From Sediminibacterium sp. KACHI17 (GTDB taxonomy: Bacteria > Bacteroidota > Bacteroidia > Chitinophagales > Chitinophagaceae): a DNA stretch of 64,000 nt. The notes beneath the pieces were generated by a model. The model was not told the origin of the DNA. It saw nothing but the letters and a program-made list of their open reading frames with translations, and searched no databases. A program made the translations under genes and the position numbers. The stretch lies in the NCBI RefSeq assembly GCF_040362915.1, contig NZ_AP029612.1, forward strand, positions 2,604,001 through 2,668,000, in the 5' to 3' direction. Positions 10,801 through 18,864 of the stretch are shown one piece after another (the first letter of the stretch is position 1; the number at the start of each line of letters is the position of its first letter).

Positions 10801-13800
10801 TCGTATCAGGTCCTGCATTGGCTGGTGTTACAGGTTGTAAAACTGTAATGGTATTGAGATTGGTATATAATGTCGGACAATTCTGGTTCTGAACAGCAGC
10901 TCTAAATGTAGTTGTTGAACTAAGGTTGTTATAATTCACCGTATTGGTAGTATTACTCAGCGTAGTCCAAGATGCACCATAATCAATGGAAGATTCCCAT
11001 CTTACAATATTACCGGTGTTACCACTCAAAGTGAGTGTTCCGTTATTAGAGATGGCACAAACGGTTGCTTCTGCAGTAATGTTTCCAGGTATTGTAGGAG
11101 GGTGAATCACAACTTGTACAGTGTCTTTTGAATCTATACAAGTACCATTCGAAATGGTCCATACAAATTGATAAGTTCCTGCAACCATTCCTGTTACAGT
11201 CGTGTTGTGACTGGCAGCATTGGTAAAAGTAACAGTTGAAGGTGCTCCTGGAAGAACAGACCACATACCTGCTCCTGATGTGGGATTATTACCATTCAAA
11301 GTGATTCCGGTAACATTACAAACTGACTGATCGGCACCTGCATTAGCGGTAGTAACAGCAGGTAATACAGTAACAGTAACGATGTTAGAATACTGAGGCG
11401 CACAAACACCACTTTGTACAGACACTCTGTATTGAGTAGTTGCTGAAAGATTGGTGAAATTGAGAGTATTGGTAGTATTAGGAATAGTAGCCCAAGTAGT
11501 TCCATTATCAGTAGAAGCTTCCCACTGAAGGATATTACCTGTAAAACCAGCGAGAGATAAAGTGCCGCTATTAGCTGTTGCACAAACAGTAGTGCTGGCA
11601 GATAAAGTACCGGGTACAGTTTGAGGATCAACAGTAATGGCAACAGTATCTCTTGAATCCACACAAGAGCCATTTGAGATGGTCCATACAAACTGATAAG
11701 TACCAACTACTAATCCATTGACAGTTGAATTGGGATTATTAGGATTGGTAAAAGTAACGGATGAAGGAGCTCCAGTAAGAACAGACCATGTACCTGTACC
11801 ATTCACCGGAGTGTTGGCAGCAAGGATAGTAGCTGTAGTGAAACAAACATGTGTATCAGTACCTGCATTAGCGGTAGTAACAGCAGGTAATACAGTAACA
11901 GTAATGATGTTAGAATACAGAGGCGTACAAACACCACTTTGTACAGACACTCTGTATTGAGTAGTTGCTGAAAGATTGGTGAAATTAAGGGTATTGGTAG
12001 TATTAGGAATAGTAGCCCAAGTAGTTCCATTATCAGTAGAAGCTTCCCAATGAAGGATATTACCTGTAAAACCAGCCAGAGATAATGTACCACTATTAGC
12101 TGTTGCACAAACAGTAGTGCTGGCAGATAAAGTACCGGGTACAGTTTGAGGATCAACAGTAATGGCAACAGTATCTCTTGAATCCACACAAGAGCCATTT
12201 GAGATGGTCCATACAAACTGATAAGTACCAACTACTAATCCATTGACAGTTGAATTGGGATTATTAGGATTGGTAAAAGTAACGGTTGAAGGAGCTCCAG
12301 TAAGAACAGACCATGTACCTGTACCATTCACCGGAGTGTTGGCAGCAAGGATAGTAGCTGTAGTGAAACAAACATGTGTATCAGTACCTGCATTAGCGGT
12401 AGTAACAGCAGGTAATACAGTAACAGTAATGATGTTAGAATACAGAGGCGTACAAACACCACTTTGTACAGACACTCTGTATTGAGTAGTTGCTGAAAGA
12501 TTGGTGAAATTAAGGGTATTGGTAGTATTAGGAATAGTAGCCCAAGTAGTTCCATTATCAGTAGAAGCTTCCCACTGAAGGATATTACCTGTAAAACCAG
12601 CAAGAGATAAAGTGCCGCTATTAGCTGTTGCACAAACAGTAGTGCTGGCGGATAACGTACCCGGAACAGTAGCGGGATAAACAGTAACAATAACAGTGTC
12701 TTTTAAATTTGTACAAACACCATTGCTGGTTGTCCACTCAAACTGATAAGTACCTGCAATCAGGCCATTCACTGTGGTATGAGCATCGGCTGCATTGGTG
12801 AAACTTACCGCTGATGGACCATTGATCAGTAACCAGCTTCCACTCCCTGAGGAAGGGGGTGTGGCATTCAAAGTGATTGCAGCTACATTACATACACCAA
12901 AATCATTTCCCGCATTTGGTGTTTCAACAGGTGGAATAACTGTAATGGTAACTGTATTGGAATACTGAGGAGCACAAACGCCACTCTGTACACTAACTCT
13001 ATATTGTGTTGTTGTAGTTAGATTATTATAATTCTGTGTGTTACTGGTATTTGAGATAACAGACCAACTACTTCCGTTATTCACTGAAGACTCCCATTGC
13101 AAAATAGTACCATTATAACCACTCAGTGTCAGTGAGCCATTGTTTGCAGTTGAACAAACAGTGGCATTGCTGGCTAATGTACCAGGAACTGTAAGTGGAG
13201 AAACAGTAACGGTAATAGCATTGCTGTATTCTGTTGTACAACTACCGCTTTGTACAACTGCTCTAAATGTAGTGGTCTGAGTGAGATTGCTGAAAGTATA
13301 GGTATTTGTATTGACTGCATAGCTTATAGGCCAAGTAAGACCGCCATCTGTAGAAGCTTCCCAACGAATAATATTTCCAGTATATCCGCTGAGTGTGAGA
13401 ATACCTGAATTACTACCAGAGCAAACTGTTGTAGTACCGCTGAGTGTGCCCGGCACTGTCAGTGGGTCAACTGTAACAGTGATCGTATTTGAAAACTGAA
13501 TACTGCAACTGCCACTTTGAACAACGGCTCTGAAGATCGTAGATGTGGTAAGGTTATTAAATGAATGCGAATTATTTGTGTTGGTAATGGATGTCCAGCT
13601 TGCACCATTATTAGTTGAAGACTCCCAGCGAATAATAGTACCGGTATAACCTGAAAGTGTAAGTGTGCCTGAATTAGTACCAAAGCAAACATTCATATTA
13701 CTGGAAAGTGTACCTGCAACTGTTTCCGGACTAATGATCACATTTACACTATCTCTTGAAACAGTACAAGGGCTATTAGCAATACTCCAAACAAATACAT

Positions 13801-16120
13801 AAGTTCCAGGAACCAATCCGCTGACAGTACTGGAGGCAAGTGAAGCATTACTGAATGTTACTGTTGAAGGTCCAGATGCCATGCTCCATATTCCGGTTCC
13901 AACAACAGGTGTATTGGCATTGAGTTGTGTAGATGCAAGATTACATAGTTGTTGATCAATACCCGCAGCAGCGATTGTTGGATTGGGTTTGATAGTGATA
14001 TCTGTTGAATCAATACCTGTACAGCCATTTGGAGAAACGGTTGTAATACGGTAGCGAACAATTGCATTTGATGTAGATGTATTTGTAATGATATCTGCAA
14101 TTGTATTAACCGATGATGCAGCACCACTAGATGACTGGCCACTTGCACTACCAGAAACAATGGAAGATGTCCAGGAAAATAAAGACCCCGATAAAGAACT
14201 GCTCAATTGAATATTAGTAGCAATACCAGAACATATTTCAGTTGTATTGTTCGTAATGGTAAGGGCAGGATTCGGATTCACAGTAACTGTCACTGTATAA
14301 GGCACTCCTGCACAACCTCCATAATACGGAGTGATGGTATACGTTACTACCGCTGCACTTGATGAAGAAGCATTAACCAAACGGTCACTGATACTACCCG
14401 AACCGCTTGCAGTATTTCCACTACCCGTACCACTCGTAAAAGCAGAGCTCCATAAAAAAGTACTGCCGGGCTGAGTAGATGATGGATTATGTGTAAACAA
14501 TTGATTAGAGCAAATAGCAGTAGTTGTGTTGGTTCCTGTATTATTCGGATAAATGCGCAATATCATAGAATCCTTGCTGGTATTGCTTCCGCAGTTGCCG
14601 GTAGCATTATAAGTAGAAGTACCTGTGAAGTAAAGTTTTACTAAACCACTTACTTTATCTGCAAGACTGGGTGTATACGTTGGATTAAGCGAGTTGGCAT
14701 TTGAAAATGTACCTGTACCTGATGTACTCCACGAATAGTTATTGGTAACATAGGAAACACTGCCCGACAGTGGTACTGAATTTGTATTATAACAAATAGA
14801 CGTGTCTTTTGAATTCAAAATACTCGCAAGTGCCACCGCATTTTTAAATACAACCTGTGTGTCGCTACAACTCACACCATTGGTTGTGAACTGAACGCTC
14901 ACAGCATAAGCAGCTGAACTGTTGAATTGAAAACGGGGATATTGTGAAGAAGGATTGTGTGCACCTTGAAAACTCCATGAACCAGAACTGGACACTGACC
15001 ATAGATAAGTATTGCCTACATTATTATTGCTATAGGTAACCTTATAATATGGATCAGAAGAAGAATAGCTGGTAATACCATTATTACATTCAATCACATC
15101 ATCATTCAGTTTTACAGATGCAACGGTAAGTGATACAGCAGCCGATGCTGTGATGCAGGTGCTAGAAGATAAACTGGCTACATCCGGACCAACTATCACA
15201 CGATATGCAGCCCCATCGGTGCTAGTGATATTATTGATCGTATAGCTGTTAGAAGTACCGGCAGTTCCGATGTTTGACCAAGTAGTGCCACCATCTGTAC
15301 TTTTCTGCCATTGATAGGCAGGTGATGTAAAAGGGTTGTTGACAATAGACGCATTGATGGTTGTACTTGTTCCTGCACAAACAGTAGTTCCATTGCTGAA
15401 TGAAATAGTAGCAGTGGGAGTACAGGCAGTAAAAAGAATATCATCAATTGCAAGATCATTACCACACTGAGGCTGACCTCCATATGCGTCCACCATTTCT
15501 AGGATCAATGAAGTAGTACCTGAAGGCAAAGCAAAACTAAAACCATATTGCTGCCAGTTGGGCGCTACAGAACGATTGGCTGTAAGTGGAAGATTTCCTG
15601 TATTATACGTGCCCAGTATGGTGCCTGAAGTATTTTTGATATTGAAAGTAACATTCGGATACACATAACCACTTCCACAAATGGGTAGTGTATTACTTGT
15701 TGTATTAACATTCGCAAGCCATGCAGAAAAATTATACGTAGAACCTGGACAAAGATTATCGACCTGTTGTGTAAAGAAAACAGAACCACCGGTACCTGCA
15801 TTTACCAGAAACATATTACCATTGGAATTGCCGGTATGGTCTGTGCCTACAGCCCAATCACCTCTTCCGGAGTTTTGAACACGAGGTGTTACAATATATC
15901 TGCCATCATCTAATGCGCCACTGCTTTGGAATGAATAATTGGTAGTAAAACCAGAAGGAACTGTTGTCTTGGAAGAAGAATTAGCACCTTGTCCGAATGT
16001 CTGTGAAAAAACAGGCGCTAACGCACTGCTTGAACAAGTGCCTTGCCCTTTTACCATAGAAGAGGTATATAGACAACAAAGCAAGAGCACAACATGGTAT
16101 GTGTACCTTTGGGGAGTCAT
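4811..16120 (-). CDS. Giant repeat-containing T9SS cargo protein with gliding-type (type B) C-terminal sorting domain
   Basis: A 3769-residue cell-surface protein from ATG 16120. The frame extends to a TTG at 16180, but 16120 begins a clean signal peptide (VVLLLCCLYTSSMVKGQ). Residues ~27-230 look like a jelly-roll, carbohydrate-binding-like domain. Several Ig-like domains follow to ~700. Residues ~715-3260 are built from two Cys-containing modules: A (~90 aa, VPGTLS..TVC..NSG..W..S..NG) about 16 times, and B (~82 aa, NAG.D..LCN...L.GNTP.SGTG.W) 13 times, mostly alternating with a 175-residue period. Residues ~3260-3660 hold PKD-like and related domains. The last ~100 residues are a gliding-motility-associated sorting domain (VPNAFSPDGDGVND, FRIYNRWGQLIFE). 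It is translationally coupled to a PorP/SprF gene. It is probably an adhesin or surface fibre resembling SprB; the ligand is unknown. Confidence 0.93.
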   Translation of the reverse strand: MTPQRYTYHVVLLLCCLYTSSMVKGQGTCSSSALAPVFSQTFGQGANSSSKTTVPSGFTTNYSFQSSGALDDGRYIVTPRVQNSGRGDWAVGTDHTGNSNGNMFLVNAGTGGSVFFTQQVDNLCPGSTYNFSAWLANVNTTSNTLPICGSGYVYPNVTFNIKNTSGTILGTYNTGNLPLTANRSVAPNWQQYGFSFALPSGTTSLILEMVDAYGGQPQCGNDLAIDDILFTACTPTATISFSNGTTVCAGTSTTINASIVNNPFTSPAYQWQKSTDGGTTWSNIGTAGTSNSYTINNITSTDGAAYRVIVGPDVASLSSSTCITASAAVSLTVASVKLNDDVIECNNGITSYSSSDPYYKVTYSNNNVGNTYLWSVSSSGSWSFQGAHNPSSQYPRFQFNSSAAYAVSVQFTTNGVSCSDTQVVFKNAVALASILNSKDTSICYNTNSVPLSGSVSYVTNNYSWSTSGTGTFSNANSLNPTYTPSLADKVSGLVKLYFTGTSTYNATGNCGSNTSKDSMILRIYPNNTGTNTTTAICSNQLFTHNPSSTQPGSTFLWSSAFTSGTGSGNTASGSGSISDRLVNASSSSAAVVTYTITPYYGGCAGVPYTVTVTVNPNPALTITNNTTEICSGIATNIQLSSSLSGSLFSWTSSIVSGSASGQSSSGAASSVNTIADIITNTSTSNAIVRYRITTVSPNGCTGIDSTDITIKPNPTIAAAGIDQQLCNLASTQLNANTPVVGTGIWSMASGPSTVTFSNASLASSTVSGLVPGTYVFVWSIANSPCTVSRDSVNVIISPETVAGTLSSNMNVCFGTNSGTLTLSGYTGTIIRWESSTNNGASWTSITNTNNSHSFNNLTTSTIFRAVVQSGSCSIQFSNTITVTVDPLTVPGTLSGTTTVCSGSNSGILTLSGYTGNIIRWEASTDGGLTWPISYAVNTNTYTFSNLTQTTTFRAVVQSGSCTTEYSNAITVTVSPLTVPGTLASNATVCSTANNGSLTLSGYNGTILQWESSVNNGSSWSVISNTSNTQNYNNLTTTTQYRVSVQSGVCAPQYSNTVTITVIPPVETPNAGNDFGVCNVAAITLNATPPSSGSGSWLLINGPSAVSFTNAADAHTTVNGLIAGTYQFEWTTSNGVCTNLKDTVIVTVYPATVPGTLSASTTVCATANSGTLSLAGFTGNILQWEASTDNGTTWATIPNTTNTLNFTNLSATTQYRVSVQSGVCTPLYSNIITVTVLPAVTTANAGTDTHVCFTTATILAANTPVNGTGTWSVLTGAPSTVTFTNPNNPNSTVNGLVVGTYQFVWTISNGSCVDSRDTVAITVDPQTVPGTLSASTTVCATANSGTLSLAGFTGNILHWEASTDNGTTWATIPNTTNTLNFTNLSATTQYRVSVQSGVCTPLYSNIITVTVLPAVTTANAGTDTHVCFTTATILAANTPVNGTGTWSVLTGAPSSVTFTNPNNPNSTVNGLVVGTYQFVWTISNGSCVDSRDTVAITVDPQTVPGTLSASTTVCATANSGTLSLAGFTGNILQWEASTDNGTTWATIPNTTNTLNFTNLSATTQYRVSVQSGVCAPQYSNIVTVTVLPAVTTANAGADQSVCNVTGITLNGNNPTSGAGMWSVLPGAPSTVTFTNAASHNTTVTGMVAGTYQFVWTISNGTCIDSKDTVQVVIHPPTIPGNITAEATVCAISNNGTLTLSGNTGNIVRWESSIDYGASWTTLSNTTNTVNYNNLSSTTTFRAAVQNQNCPTLYTNLNTITVLQPVTPANAGPDTTFINGVSSYTLNGNMPSSGTGVWSVVPGATSPLNFSGITNPKATITGLDYVHGTPPTDGKYLLVWTISNGYCPVSRDTMQITVQPPTNPGVIGPDAVVCTGNNSGTLQLTDYLGTILQWELSVNNGVTWNVISSTIGTNQDTYTYNNLTQTTLFRALVKNGVGAELYSGIAATVTVLELVTPANAGPDQLLCNTTSTTLAGNTPTSGMGTWSALPGNPTVASFSNAADPNSVISGLSFGTYYFVWTISNGICSDSQDTVAITIQQPTVAGTISADNTVCVTSNNGTLQLTGFFGSIVQTEYSTDNGITWTGITNTANQSTISYTNLTQTTQYRSQIKNGVCPALATNIVTVTVLPEVTPANAGADQVLCNTTAATLNANNPSSGTGMWTILPGAPSIVSFTNAANPSTTVNGLSSGTYRFAWTISNTLCSSSSDTVEIRIIPPTVAANLVASATVCATNNTDILTLAGHNGNIIRWEYSINNGGSWTNISNTTNTYTYNNLNTTTTYRALNQNEICPALYSNEVTVTVIPPVTTANAGTDQVLCNVNAVTLNGNTPVSGTGTWTLATGAPSSITFTNANDPNTTVNGLTYGTYYFIWTIGNGMCAPSTDTVAVRIVSPTIAGNLVASATVCATNNTDILALSGHNGNIIRWEYSINNSGSWTNISNTTNTYTYNNLNTTTTYRALNQNEICPALYSNEVTVTVIQPVTTANAGNDQVLCNVNTITLNGNSPVSGTGTWTLAAGAPSTINFTNANDPNTTVNGLTHGIYHFIWTIGNGMCTPSVDTVIVRIDPPTIPGSLVADATVCATANSNILSLSGNTGAILRWEFSVLGSSSWTSIANTTNTLTYNNLNTTTSYRVAVQSGSCNTLYSNNVTITVLQPVTPANAGMDQVLCNASTTVLEGNMPVSGTGTWTYISGPTTPVFANAADPRTAVNGLTVGTYAFVWTITNNLCVDSKDTVQVTIAPLTVPGVLSSNATVCTGTNNGSLQLSGTTGTILHWEYSTDNGVSWTVLSNTSNTYTYNNLTVSTLFRVLVQNSVCATAYSNPVQITVMQQVTTAVAGLSQALCNTTTGRLEGNTPSSGVGMWSQVAGPTTAIFNNAGLAATNISGLSTGTYRFAWTISNAVCPSSSNEVDIRIDPSTSAGVLSGNDTVCTNINTGTLSITNYTGTIIRWESSIDNGANWNPINTTQNTYSYTNLTTTTRFRVLVQSGVCASLYSNTVTITVNPLTVGGHIAANDTVCVTSNNGTLQLTNYVGDLIRWESSINNGDSWTLINYTGDQYSFNNLLSTTLFRVMVQSGVCSAAFSDTVNIVVDAATVAGTISGADTVCYNNNSGLIILSGKLGSVVQWESSENSGITWNSINAQLADTIRYTNLQRTTLYRTMVKNGTCGVMYTAPVEIAVVAPVTTADAGSDIIVCNAANFTSLRANTPLSGTGMWKQIAGPNDVSIADRTNPNTAISGLIPGTYAFAWEISNGICVSSSDTVSVKVDQTIADFTLSGVNNCGNTIYKFNDRSRSNFDIATWKWSIAPGDTVYQKENSIRFTTEGTYTMSLSVVSNIGCVNTLQAQFTVNVFEFPQVDIDAIRDVCKGQLIQMSPILNSKDTIAMLLWNLGNGTRSTDSLIAVRYLIDGKYTVRLTATTVNNCFDSAYKAMTVHPLPVINITPNSTICKGDSIRLVASGAMNYIWFDQLNNITSSGPNTNIVRPSRTTSVRVIGYDEHGCSEVKSTNIRVIQPLKMFTAQGDTLCIGESKQLIATGANSYKWYPETGLNNTQVANPIARPVETTVYNVIGKDAYNCFTDTAQIKIVVGRPTPINIGSDTIITAGTSLQLRVLSTNAINAGNDQIKKWRWGGDVSISCPTCPTPEVKLSNDACISCTVVNNYGCVSTDTLCIKTLCPTTELFVPNAFSPDGDGVNDVLLVQGKGIKMIKSFRIYNRWGQLIFEKANFLPGDPAYAWNGTAFGKAVTPDVFVYVSEVICEKGLPTIFKGNITILK
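8435..9485 (-). repeat. Second, older 525-bp tandem duplication inside the giant gene
   Basis: Two adjacent A+B module pairs are again offset by exactly 525 bp; the same GGAATACAATGCCGG run starts at 8714 and 9239. The A modules are very similar (both contain NNTDIL, GHNGNIIRWEYSIN and ALNQNEICPALYSNE). The B modules have drifted further (NVNAVTLNGNTP against NVNTITLNGNSP). The divergence is clearly greater than in the 11340-12655 array, so this is an independent, earlier event with the same unit length. Confidence 0.85.
11340..12655 (-). repeat. Near-identical 525-bp tandem repeat, ~2.5 copies, inside the giant gene
   Basis: Segments beginning near 11340, 11865 and 12390 align at a constant 525-bp offset (175 codons, one A+B module pair), and the third copy ends near 12655. 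By eye only scattered differences separate them, for example CCCAATGAAG at ~12050 against CCCACTGAAG at ~11525 and ~12575, and AACGGATG at ~11757 against AACGGTTG at ~12282. The reading frame stays open. Such low divergence, compared with the strongly diverged other modules, points to recent unequal crossing-over or slippage. Copy number could be wrong in a short-read assembly. Confidence 0.93.
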
Positions 16121-16334
16121 GGATATTGGATATAAGATGTTAATCAGAAATCGGGCGGATAGGATTCCGATTTTCTGCAACAGCTTTCATAGGACAATGC
16201 AATCTACATAACTAAAGGCGCTCTGTGATGTTATTTCTATGTGACAGATTCTTCTTTTCTTTGTAGAGCTATTACTACAATATTATTCACACACGATCTA
16301 TTGATTATATATTAAGAAAAAGACTATTTGCAAA

Positions 16335-18653
16335 ATGTGGTATCGACTTGGTCAATTTATTTTAAAGTATAGATTTTCATTATTGTTATTGTTGATCCTC
16401 GCAACGGGAATCATGACTTATTATTCGACACAGGTGAAATTAAGTTATGAGTTTACCCGAGCCATCCCTACTGATAATCCGAAATACCAAGACTATCAAT
16501 CTTTCCTCAAAAAATTTGGCGGAGATGGAAACATGATGGTGGTTGGTTTTGATACTGATTCATTTTATCAAACAAATTATTTTAATGAAGTAGCAAAACT
16601 TCATCAGGAAATAAAAAAGATAAAAGGTGTTACAGGTGTTCTGAGTATTCCCGATGCAGTGAGTCTTAGAAACGATCGTGAAAATTCAAAACTGGTACCT
16701 GAAAAAATATTCAATACGCCTTATACTGATCAGGCATTACTGGATAGTAGCAGAATGATCTTTGAGAATCTTCCTTTTTATAAAACACTTTTATACAGTG
16801 ACTCTTCCAATGCGTATTTAATGGGAGTTTCTGTAAATGCGGATACCATCAACAGTAAAAGCAGAACCAGACTCATCAATGATATTACTGCACAATTGAA
16901 GTTGTTTGAAGAAAAAACACATTCGGAATTACATGTAAGTGGACTTCCTTACATCAGAACAACGATCGGTAATCGGATCAAAGATGAAATGAATTGGTTT
17001 TTGATCGGTTCATTGTTATTATCTGCTATTACCTTACTTCTGTTCTTTCGATCTTTTAGTGCGATGCTCATGAGTTTGATCGTTGTAGGAATAGGTGTAG
17101 TATGGAGTTTGGGTACGATCGTTCTGTTAGGTTATAAGATCACTTTGCTTACAGCATTGATACCACCTTTGATTGTAGTCATTGGTATTCCGAATTGTAT
17201 TTACTTTCTCAATAAGTATCATACTGCTTATCGTGATACAGGTGATAAAGAAAAGGCTTTGGTTACGATGGTTGGTAGAATGGGTATCGTAACACTGTTT
17301 TGCAATATTGCAGCAGCGATTGGCTTTGCAGTATTTGCTTTAACGAAAAGTGCATTGTTACAAGAATTTGGTGCTGTAGCTGGTATCAATATCATGGCGT
17401 TGTTTCTTATATCACTGATCTTTATACCGGTTGTTCTCAGTTATACAAAACCTCCTCAACCAAAACATGTACGTTATCTTGATAATAAATTTTTAGAAAA
17501 GTTATTAGTAAGAATTGAAAGATGGACCTTCCATCATGCACGTTGGGTATATGGTGTCACGATCGTTTTAAGCTTAGTTGCAATAGCGGGCTTATTCAGA
17601 TTAAAGAGCGAAGGGTTTATTGTAGATGATCTTCCGAAACAAGATAAAATATATACCGATCTGAAATGGTTTGAACAAAATTTTGGGGGTGTGATGCCAC
17701 TGGAGATTTTGATTGATACGAAAAAGAAAAATGGTTTACTCAGAACTACCAGACCCATCTCAAAGATCGATGAACTTTCTGCTTATATTGGTGCAAGTCC
17801 GGAGGCAGCCAGACCACTGTCATTTGCGGAAGGATTAAAGTTTGCCAAGCAAGCATATTATGATGGAGATATTTTGAGTTATGATATTCCTTATGAAGGA
17901 GATCTTGCTTTCATGGGTCCTTATCTGCGTCAATCATCTGATAGTGGCAAAGCCTCAGAGACAGGTGTGGGCAAGATCATCAGCAGTTTTATGGATAGTA
18001 GTAAGCAAGTAGCTCGCATTACTGTTAACATGAAAGATGTTGGCAGTGTGAAGTTGCCATTGTTGATCGCTGACTATGAAAAAAAGGCGAGAGAAATATT
18101 TGATACTGCTTCATATCATATCACATTTACCGGCAGTAGTATCACTTTTTTGGAGGGCTCTAGTTTTATTATCAAAGGATTGAAAGAAAGTATTTTCTGG
18201 GCCTTTTTGTTGATCACACTTTGTATGCTGTATCTGTTTCGTTCGATCAGAATATTGTTTTGTTCTCTCATCCCTAATTTAATTCCGCTACTCATTACTG
18301 CGGGAGTGATGGGTTGGGCAGGTATTGCTTTGAAACCTTCAACAGTACTGGTTTTCAGCGTGGCATTGGGAATAGCCATTGATGTAACCATTCGTTTTCT
18401 GATCAACTATAAACAGGAATTGCCGCACTATAATTATCAAGTACCACAAACCTTGGTGCAAACGATCAAACATACGGGTATCAGTATTATCTACACTTCG
18501 TTGGTGTTGATCGCAGGCTTTATTATTTTTTGTATCAGCGATTTTGGTGGTACCAAGGCACTTGGTTGGCTCACTTCATTAACGTTGGTTACCGGAACAC
18601 TTACCAATCTAATACTGTTGCCTGTTTTGATCTTACATTTAAGGAAAAAGTAG
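16335..18653 (+). CDS. MMPL/RND-superfamily transporter
   Basis: A 772-residue inner-membrane protein with the duplicated RND plan. One membrane segment (FSLLLLLILATGIMTYY) is followed by a ~190-residue periplasmic loop and five membrane segments (residues ~215-365), then a second anchor (~400-420), a second loop and five more segments to the C-terminus. Both loops start with the family's typical D-x-P or DNP surroundings (AIPTDNPKYQDY, DDLPKQDKIYTDL). The length matches the MMPL/HpnN-like branch, which moves lipids or hydrophobic molecules using the proton gradient, rather than the ~1040-residue multidrug branch. No membrane-fusion or TolC partner is adjacent. It stands alone between the divergent giant gene and the Sus operon, so the substrate cannot be inferred. 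Confidence 0.85.
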   Translation: MWYRLGQFILKYRFSLLLLLILATGIMTYYSTQVKLSYEFTRAIPTDNPKYQDYQSFLKKFGGDGNMMVVGFDTDSFYQTNYFNEVAKLHQEIKKIKGVTGVLSIPDAVSLRNDRENSKLVPEKIFNTPYTDQALLDSSRMIFENLPFYKTLLYSDSSNAYLMGVSVNADTINSKSRTRLINDITAQLKLFEEKTHSELHVSGLPYIRTTIGNRIKDEMNWFLIGSLLLSAITLLLFFRSFSAMLMSLIVVGIGVVWSLGTIVLLGYKITLLTALIPPLIVVIGIPNCIYFLNKYHTAYRDTGDKEKALVTMVGRMGIVTLFCNIAAAIGFAVFALTKSALLQEFGAVAGINIMALFLISLIFIPVVLSYTKPPQPKHVRYLDNKFLEKLLVRIERWTFHHARWVYGVTIVLSLVAIAGLFRLKSEGFIVDDLPKQDKIYTDLKWFEQNFGGVMPLEILIDTKKKNGLLRTTRPISKIDELSAYIGASPEAARPLSFAEGLKFAKQAYYDGDILSYDIPYEGDLAFMGPYLRQSSDSGKASETGVGKIISSFMDSSKQVARITVNMKDVGSVKLPLLIADYEKKAREIFDTASYHITFTGSSITFLEGSSFIIKGLKESIFWAFLLITLCMLYLFRSIRILFCSLIPNLIPLLITAGVMGWAGIALKPSTVLVFSVALGIAIDVTIRFLINYKQELPHYNYQVPQTLVQTIKHTGISIIYTSLVLIAGFIIFCISDFGGTKALGWLTSLTLVTGTLTNLILLPVLILHLRKK

Positions 18654-18864
18654 AAATCGGAGAAAACTTGTTGAACCAACAGCAGGAAATTCAGTCGGTA
18701 AATTTTGAAATCGTAAACAAAATCATTTCAATTTAATTTACAGCTCATTACATAGATAAATAAAAAAAATCTGTGTTTCAAACCCTGTTTTTTCTCTGCC
18801 AAACAGCGTTTTTTTGCCCGCTGCTGTCTAAATTTAACACTTCTATAAACCTTAAACTAATGCA

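Noticed and set aside
11296..12690. Parallel long open frames on both strands with the same repeated text, at first suggesting several small repeated genes
   Set aside because: They keep the 525-bp period of the giant gene and sit in other frames of its near-identical modules. They are shadows of the repeat, not genes.
8400..12700. Direct repeats that could suggest a CRISPR array
   Set aside because: The repeat unit is 525 bp, lies in one continuous coding frame and has no short repeat/unique spacer pattern; no cas genes are present.
16121..16180. Longer N-terminus for the giant gene from a TTG at 16180
   Set aside because: It would place ~20 residues before the signal peptide; ATG 16120 starts a clean signal sequence.
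18654..18864. Promoter of the first SusC gene
   Set aside because: TAAATTTA near 18829 differs by one base from the -7 consensus, but there is no TTTG at the right spacing, so I did not list it.
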